Source of the DNA: CALZIK01 sp046756565
GTDB taxonomy: Bacteria; Acidobacteriota; Thermoanaerobaculia; Multivoradales; JAHEKO01
DNA: 10,431 bases
NCBI GenBank assembly: GCA_046756565.1
Contig: JBHHWO010000151.1
Coordinates: forward strand, 1 to 10,431
Direction of reading: 5' to 3'
The notes under the pieces were generated by a model. The model worked only from the letters and a program-made list of their open reading frames with translations, did no database searches and was not told the DNA's origin. Positions 6,557 to 10,431 of the stretch are shown here, one piece after another. Both the position numbers and the translations under genes were made by a program. The stretch's first letter is position 1; each line of letters starts with the position of its first letter.

Positions 6557-7522
6557 ATGAAGACACGCAGACCCATCCCTCTCGCGACGACACTGACTCT
6601 CGCCCTGCTCACGGTGCTGCCCACCTTCGCAGTGGCGCAGCAGACGGCGGAGTCGCTTGCCTCCGTTCGCTACCGCACGGTGGAAGTCGATGGCATGGAG
6701 ATCTTCTATCGAGAGGCAGGCTCTCCTGAAAACCCCACGATTCTTCTGCTGCACGGCTTCCCCACCTCCTCACACATGTTCCGGGAGCTGATGCCGGCGC
6801 TCGCCGACGCCTACCACATGGTCGCGCCGGACTACCCAGGCTTCGGCCACAGTCCCATGCCTGCCGTCGACGAGTTCGAGTACACCTTCGATCGCTTCGC
6901 GGAGCTCATGGAAGGACTGACCGAGAAGCTCTCTCTCGAAACCTACAGCCTCTACCTGATGGACTACGGCGCGCCGGTCGGATACCGACTCGCGGTCAAG
7001 CACCCCGAGCGCGTACGCGCCCTGATGGTTCAGAACGGCAACGCGTACGACGAGGGCCTGCGGGAGTTCTGGGACCCGATCAAGACCTACTGGGCCGAGC
7101 GTACTGAGGAGAACGCCGAGCCGCTGAAGGGCCTGCTGACTCTCGGGGCGACGAAGTGGCAGTATTTGACCGGCGCTCGCGACCCGGAAGGCATCAGCCC
7201 GGACAACTGGCAGCACGTCCAGCCGCTCCTCGATCGACCGGGAAACCAGGCGATTCAACTCCAGCTCTTCTACGACTACGGCAGCAACCCGCCGCTCTAC
7301 CCACAGTGGCAGGCCTATCTGCGCGAGCAGCAGCCGCCGACACTGATCGTCTGGGGAAAGAACGACCCCATCTTTCCGGCTGAAGGCGCGCATCCATACA
7401 GACGGGATCTGAAGAACCTCGAGTCCCACCTTCTCGACACCGGTCACTTCGCGCTCGAAGAAGACCTGGAGTTCATCAGCCAGCGGATCCGTGCTTTCCT
7501 GGCTCGCAACCTCGACTCATGA
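6557..7522 (+). CDS. Exported Asp-nucleophile alpha/beta hydrolase (epoxide hydrolase / dehalogenase-like)
   Basis: The 321-residue protein has a signal peptide at residues 1-27 (TRRPIPLATTLTLALLTVL, cleavage near AVA-Q). TRR makes Tat export conceivable, but Sec is more likely. The alpha/beta hydrolase core shows the oxyanion loop HGFPTSS (66-72), the nucleophile elbow LMDYGAP with Asp136 instead of Ser, the acid Asp270 in WGKNDPIFP and His297 in DTGHFALEE. The Asp nucleophile and HGFP place it with epoxide hydrolases and dehalogenases. Tyr137 follows the nucleophile where haloalkane dehalogenases have a halide-binding Trp, so dehalogenation is less likely. The cap domain contains FYDYGSNPPLYPQWQ, typical of a large uncharacterised subgroup. 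An AAAGGAA site lies 7 bases before the start, and the gap to the previous gene is 15 bp. Confidence 0.9.
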   Translation: MKTRRPIPLATTLTLALLTVLPTFAVAQQTAESLASVRYRTVEVDGMEIFYREAGSPENPTILLLHGFPTSSHMFRELMPALADAYHMVAPDYPGFGHSPMPAVDEFEYTFDRFAELMEGLTEKLSLETYSLYLMDYGAPVGYRLAVKHPERVRALMVQNGNAYDEGLREFWDPIKTYWAERTEENAEPLKGLLTLGATKWQYLTGARDPEGISPDNWQHVQPLLDRPGNQAIQLQLFYDYGSNPPLYPQWQAYLREQQPPTLIVWGKNDPIFPAEGAHPYRRDLKNLESHLLDTGHFALEEDLEFISQRIRAFLARNLDS

Positions 7523-8418
7523 GCACGAGGAAGATCATCGTCGTCACCGGAGCCAGCAGTGGTCTCGGGAAGTTGACCGCCGAGACCCTCGCGGCCGCCG
7601 GCTCGCAGGTTTACGCCACCATGCGCAACTCGCGCGGCTCGAACCGCAGTACCCGGGAGGCAATGCTCGACGCCGCGACGACCGGTGGCCGGAAGCTGTC
7701 TGTCGTCGACATGGACGTCACCAACCAGAAGTCCGTCGATCAGGCGATCGAGACGATCCTGGCCGAGGCCGGACACATCGACGTTGTCGTCAATAACGCC
7801 GGCGTGATGAATGTCGGCGTCACCGAGGCCTATACGCTCGAAGCGGTGCAACGGCAGCTCGACGTCGACTTCTACGGTCCGGTGAGAGTCAACCGAGCCG
7901 TGTTGCCTCGTATGAGAGAGCGCGGCTCCGGTCTGCTCATCCAGGTCAGCTCGCTGGCCGGCCGCGTCGTGCTCCCCTTCTTCGGTGTCTATTGCGCCAG
8001 CAAGTTCGCCGTCGAAGCACTGGCCGAGTCCTACCGCTACGAGCTGTCGAGCTTCGGCGTGGACTCGGTCATCGTCGAGCCCGGACCGTTCTGGACGCAG
8101 CTGATCGACAGAAGCCCCGGCGCCGACGACCTGGATCGCCTGCGCTCCTACGGCAACGTGGCTTCGATCCCGACCAGCATGCTCAAGAGCTTTGCGGAGT
8201 TCCTGACCTCCGAAGAGGCCCCCGATCCTCAGCTCGTCGCCACCGCGATCCAGGATCTCATCAACAGGAAGGACCCGCGACCGCTTCGCACGGTCGTCGG
8301 TGTCGACTACGGAGTCGGCACGCTCAATCGCGCTGTCGAGCCCGTGCAGCGCGCCCTGCTCGAGGGACTCGGGTTCGGCGCGTTGCCAGCCGACAACAGG
8401 AAGGAGACCAGCCAATGA
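7519..8418 (+). CDS. Short-chain dehydrogenase/reductase
   Basis: The 299-residue cytoplasmic protein is a classical SDR. TGASSGLG (10-17) binds the NAD(P) pyrophosphate, VNNAGVMN is at 91-98, QVSSLAG carries the catalytic Ser at 144/145, and YCASK gives Tyr158 and Lys162. EPGPFWTQL (187-195) follows the active site. The basic Arg36 after the second strand (YATMRN) suggests NADP preference. The catalytic Asn usually found in the D-x-N-x-x-G segment is replaced by Asp117 (LDVDFYG). The C-terminal part is longer than minimal SDRs, as in retinol/17-beta-HSD-like members. It overlaps the previous gene by ATGA at 7519-7522 and the next by ATGA at 8415-8418, so all three are one translationally coupled unit. 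It probably oxidises an alcohol or reduces a carbonyl made by the neighbouring enzymes (inference). Confidence 0.93.
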   Translation: MSTRKIIVVTGASSGLGKLTAETLAAAGSQVYATMRNSRGSNRSTREAMLDAATTGGRKLSVVDMDVTNQKSVDQAIETILAEAGHIDVVVNNAGVMNVGVTEAYTLEAVQRQLDVDFYGPVRVNRAVLPRMRERGSGLLIQVSSLAGRVVLPFFGVYCASKFAVEALAESYRYELSSFGVDSVIVEPGPFWTQLIDRSPGADDLDRLRSYGNVASIPTSMLKSFAEFLTSEEAPDPQLVATAIQDLINRKDPRPLRTVVGVDYGVGTLNRAVEPVQRALLEGLGFGALPADNRKETSQ

Positions 8419-8858
8419 CAACAGTCACAGCACAGCTTCGCTCGGGGATGCAAACGACTATCTCGGCTCGGCAGTTCACCTGGCTCTCGGACGAGCCGCC
8501 GGCCGGCGGCGGCAGCGATCAGGGGCCGACTCCTTACGAGATCCTGGTCGGAAGTCTGGCGGCCTGCACCGCCATCACCCTGCGCTGGTACGCGAATCAC
8601 ACGCGCATCGAGCTCGAAGGCGTCGACGTCGCCCTGGAATTCGACCGCGTCCACGCGGACGATTGCGCGGAGTGTGAGCAGGAAACCGGCGGCCTCATTG
8701 AGCGCATCCGGTCCCGGGTGACGATCAGGGGCTCGTTCGACGAGGCCCAGCGCGCCCGCTTGACGCAGATCGCGGGCCGCTGCCCGGTGCACAAGACCCT
8801 CACTCACGGAGTCCAGATCTTCGACTCGGTGTCGTTCGAGCAACCCGAGGCCGGCTGA
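8415..8858 (+). CDS. OsmC-family thiol protein
   Basis: The 147-residue cytoplasmic protein belongs to the OsmC/Ohr fold. GPTPYEILVGSLAACTA (37-53) carries the first conserved Cys51 and AGRCPVHKTLTHGV (120-133) the second Cys123, the pair that in OsmC/Ohr reduces organic hydroperoxides. An additional pair, Cys84 and Cys87 in HADDCAECE, is an insertion I recall in a subgroup of these proteins and could add a metal or disulfide site. AAGGAG lies 8 bases before the start, which overlaps the SDR stop (ATGA). The gene suggests that peroxides or other electrophiles are handled by the operon, though OsmC relatives also have roles outside peroxide reduction. Confidence 0.92.
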   Translation: MTTVTAQLRSGMQTTISARQFTWLSDEPPAGGGSDQGPTPYEILVGSLAACTAITLRWYANHTRIELEGVDVALEFDRVHADDCAECEQETGGLIERIRSRVTIRGSFDEAQRARLTQIAGRCPVHKTLTHGVQIFDSVSFEQPEAG

Positions 8859-8878
8859 TCGCACCCACCCTTCTCCCG

Positions 8879-9397
8879 ATGTCCGCACAACGCCCAACCC
8901 GCGCCTGGAACCGGCGCGACCGCCGGTTGTTGCGCGGATTCATGGCACTCACCGGGCTCGGGCTGATCGTGCCAGGTGTGATCTACCTGAGCTCCCTGTC
9001 TGACACGCTCGAGGGGATCGCGATGGTCGTGGGACGAGGATGGGCGCCGCTCATCACCGGTGGCACCATTGCCGCTCTCCTGGTGGGCGGGCTCACGTTC
9101 ATCATCGGACGTGGCGTGCGCCAGGGGAGCGTGCTGGCCGCCGCCGCTCTTGTTTGCGGGAGCCTCGTGCATCACGCCTGGTCCTCCATGATGATGCACC
9201 GTATGGAGCCGGTGCCGGCGGTGATCCCTCCCGAACAACGGCTACTGCATCAAAACACGATCCTCTTCGCCGCCAACGGGCAGATCCCCCACATCATCAA
9301 AAACACGATCCTGCTGGGCGTCTGTGTTCTGTTTTTCTGCTTCGCGCCCCGCGTTTGCGGCGGAGGCATCACGAAGATGGGAAGCGGGCGCCGCTAA
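8879..9397 (+). CDS. Unrecognised inner-membrane protein
   Basis: I do not recognise this 172-residue protein. It has a basic N-terminus (RRDRRLLRG, cytoplasmic by the positive-inside rule) and three to four likely membrane helices at about 20-40, 55-77, 84-104 and 139-157. Between the third helix and the next stretch lies a His/Met cluster (HHAWSSMMMHRM, 98-109), and Cys residues occur at 93, 149, 154 and 160. This could bind a metal or haem. It starts 20 bp after the OsmC stop without a clear ribosome binding site and has the same GC-rich third positions as its neighbours, so it is probably the last gene of the operon. No stop or frameshift is visible. Confidence 0.7.
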   Translation: MSAQRPTRAWNRRDRRLLRGFMALTGLGLIVPGVIYLSSLSDTLEGIAMVVGRGWAPLITGGTIAALLVGGLTFIIGRGVRQGSVLAAAALVCGSLVHHAWSSMMMHRMEPVPAVIPPEQRLLHQNTILFAANGQIPHIIKNTILLGVCVLFFCFAPRVCGGGITKMGSGRR

Positions 9398-9430
9398 CAG
9401 GACTGCGGCACCTACCCGCATGACAGACCG

Positions 9431-9470
9431 AAACCAAACCAGCCAAACAGCCAAACCCACCAAGCCAAGA
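9431..9470. repeat. Short CCAAAC-rich low-complexity tract
   Basis: AAACCAAACCAGCCAAACAGCCAAACCCACCAAGCCAAG-like sequence contains at least three CCAAAC or CCAAAC-like units about 8-10 bases apart. It lies just before the RepA-like remnant. It could be a decayed iteron tract or simple low complexity; three units are too few to decide. Confidence 0.3.
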
Positions 9471-9497
9471 GGAGCCCCGAAATGTCCACCAACGCCA

Positions 9498-9689
9498 CAC
9501 CTGGAGGCACTCCAGACCCAGTTTGGCGCCGACTACGGCCGTCACAGGGACTTCAAGAGGAAGTTCCTCAGCCACTTGGCCAAAGTGCTGTACGTCTATC
9601 CTGCGGTGCGTCTCACCTCTCGACCCAGCGGTCTCCTGCTTTCACCCTCGGCCACCCATGTTCTGAAGATGTGTCGCGGGTTACCGTGA
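9498..9689 (+). pseudogene. C-terminal remnant of a RepA-like plasmid replication initiator
   Basis: The frame gives HLEALQTQFGADYGRHRDFK, then RKFLSHLAKVLYVYPAVRL and a GLLLSPSATHV ending before the TGA at 9687. The order QFG-x-x-Y, R-x-F-K-x-x-F, L-x-K-V-x-x-VYP and GLLL-x-PS fits my memory of the C-terminus of the plasmid-encoded RepA family (PF04796). Only about 60 of the several hundred expected residues remain. Upstream the same frame is an unrelated CCAAAC tract, and an ATG with a good AGAGGAG site at 9482 is in another frame, so no intact gene is present. It lies between the operon and a truncated SRPBCC gene, in keeping with past plasmid or island integration. The family assignment is uncertain. 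Confidence 0.5.
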
Positions 9690-9751
9690 CCGCTCGCCAG
9701 TCCGAGCCGTCCCACCGAGATCATCTGCCAGGCCCTCTGCGTCTACCACCC

Positions 9752-10108
9752 TCAGGACGGGTCGCGTTCGATCAGTCGCTTCAAGGTCTCGAGATTGGCG
9801 ATCATTCCGCGTCGGAAGAACGTCTCGGCCAGTGGCTTTAGCAGCACAAGCGGCCCGCCGAGACCCTCGCCGGAAATGGAACCCTCCAGCCGCAGAAGCG
9901 TGCCGTCGGCGGAGGGCTCCAGGCGGTAGCGATAGACAAACGGGGTCGGGCCCGAGATCGACGTCAGCTCGACCGTTCGGTCGGGCTCGAACGCGGAGAC
10001 CTCGACTTCGTTGACAACGGTCGTGCTACCGAGTTCACGCGTGTAGCGGAAACGGGCTCCTGACCTGCTACCCAGTTTGATACCACGGGGAATGTGAGGA
10101 TTCTCCAT
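9752..10108 (-). pseudogene. SRPBCC (polyketide cyclase/START-like) protein, N-terminus lost
   Basis: From the ATG at 10108 the minus strand encodes 118 residues with the strand and helix pattern of the SRPBCC fold: GSRSGARFRYTREL, VVNEVEVSAFEPDRTVELTSISGP, FVYRYRLEPSADGTLLRLEGSISG, and a long C-terminal helix FFRRGMIANLETLKRLIERDP. Full members have about 145-155 residues. The missing part is the first strand and the two short helices around DPERxPEW, expected upstream of residue 1. Upstream in the same frame there is only non-homologous sequence belonging to the IS3 transposase region. The gene was therefore probably cut by the IS near 10110-10130. The remaining fragment is unlikely to fold a complete ligand cavity. 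It is convergent with the sigma-54 operon. Confidence 0.7.
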
Positions 10109-10110
10109 CA

Positions 10111-10431
10111 CTAGGTTCGATTCCTGTGCCTTTGGGCGGGTGGGAAAACTACAGCGGAGGTCGGCTTGTCCGGCCGGAGCCCCCTCTTGGCAAACTCGGA
10201 GGGAGGCACATCCCCCAATGAGCTGTGCGGCCGGACGTGGTTGTAGTCGAGCCGCCAGTCCTCGATCCGATGTCGAGCATCCTCGAGCGTCAGGAACCAG
10301 TGGGCGTTGAGGCACTCGTCGCGGAACTTCCCGTTGAAGCTCTCGACGAAGCAGTTCTCGATCGGCTTGCCCGGGCGGATAAAGGCAAGCTCGACACCAC
10401 GTTCGTAGGCCCACTGATCGAGCGCTTTGGA
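10111..10431 (-). CDS. IS3-family transposase (OrfB), C-terminal part
   Basis: The minus strand reads without interruption from the right edge to TAG at 10113-10111, 106 residues. KALDQWAYERGVELAFIRPG is followed by KPIENCFVESFNGKFRDECL, whose Glu30 is the third catalytic acid of the DDE integrase core, then LNAHWFLTLEDAR, DYNHVRPHSSLG and the PPSEFAKRG tail, all diagnostic of IS3-family OrfB (IS407/IS2-like groups). The N-terminal part, OrfA and the far end of the element are outside the window. The frame is intact here, so the element could be active. Confidence 0.93.
   Translation of the reverse strand, partial: SKALDQWAYERGVELAFIRPGKPIENCFVESFNGKFRDECLNAHWFLTLEDARHRIEDWRLDYNHVRPHSSLGDVPPSEFAKRGLRPDKPTSAVVFPPAQRHRNRT
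10125..10431 (-). mobile_element. Partial IS3-family insertion sequence (near end)
   Basis: The transposase reading frame reaches almost to the truncated SRPBCC gene, so the element's end lies between about 10105 and 10150. IS3 elements begin with TG; a TGTGCC at 10125 followed by a G-rich stretch and GGAAAAC is a candidate terminus. The matching inverted repeat and the target duplication are beyond the right edge, so the boundary is a guess. Confidence 0.45.

Noticed and set aside
9404..9420. TGCGG / CCGCA hairpin as the terminator of the second operon
   Set aside because: Five base pairs with a 7-base loop and no T-run; too weak to support.
9482..9841. Plus-strand frame of 119 codons with a good ribosome binding site at ATG 9482
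   Set aside because: Its protein is Pro/Ser/Arg-rich with no fold, runs antisense into the SRPBCC remnant, and the overlapping frame has the RepA-like sequence. The start may be the relic of a gene whose body has been lost.
10109..10130. GGTTCGATTCC resembling a tRNA T-arm, as a tRNA gene or attachment site
   Set aside because: The T-stem has a mismatch, and no acceptor, D-arm or anticodon arm can be found upstream. It overlaps the end of the transposase frame, so it is probably chance.

Overview
The window is GC-rich DNA with dense coding, overlapping ATGA junctions, Shine-Dalgarno sites and a predicted outer-membrane protein. This points to a Gram-negative bacterium with large GC-rich genes, such as Acidobacteriota, Myxococcota/deltaproteobacterial or similar lineages. 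I cannot name the taxon from sequence alone.

Layout. Bases 1-226 (minus) hold the start of a small polytopic membrane protein that runs off the left edge. Bases 302-1837 (minus) encode a PAS / AAA+ / Fis-type HTH sigma-54 activator. A 286-bp divergent intergenic region (1838-2123) separates it from a plus-strand group: an exported isochorismatase-like cysteine hydrolase (2124-2885), a UlaG-like metallo-beta-lactamase-fold protein (2953-3738), a very strong GC hairpin (3754-3781) and a SAM-dependent methyltransferase (3818-4666). A second intergenic region (4667-4847) precedes a tightly packed six-gene operon. Its genes are a DUF3187-like outer-membrane protein (4848-5984), a PNPOx-like flavoprotein (5981-6541), an exported Asp-nucleophile alpha/beta hydrolase (6557-7522), a short-chain dehydrogenase (7519-8418), an OsmC-family protein (8415-8858) and an unrecognised membrane protein (8879-9397). 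From about 9400 to the right edge the DNA looks like a scarred mobile-element junction. It holds a C-terminal RepA-like remnant in no intact gene, an SRPBCC gene that has lost its N-terminus, and the C-terminal end of an IS3-family transposase.

The main result is regulatory. Both intergenic regions carry a near-perfect sigma-54 -24/-12 promoter with GG-N10-GC spacing: TGGCACGGCCGTTGC at 2040-2054 and TGGCACCGCGGTTGC at 4790-4804. About 115-120 bp upstream of each lies the same pair of imperfect dyads (consensus about ACGAAACTTCGCG, two copies 20-21 bp apart). A third shared element (AACGCCRCTT) lies between dyads and promoter. Since the divergent gene encodes a sigma-54 enhancer-binding protein, the simplest reading is one self-contained regulon: the PAS regulator binds both enhancer pairs and switches on both operons. 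The gene content suggests an inducible response to a reactive or toxic small molecule, or a catabolic route for one: two exported hydrolases, an outer-membrane protein, a flavin-binding split-barrel protein, a dehydrogenase, an OsmC-like thiol protein and a methyltransferase. The substrate is unknown. I know of no described system with this exact composition, but I could not search for one.
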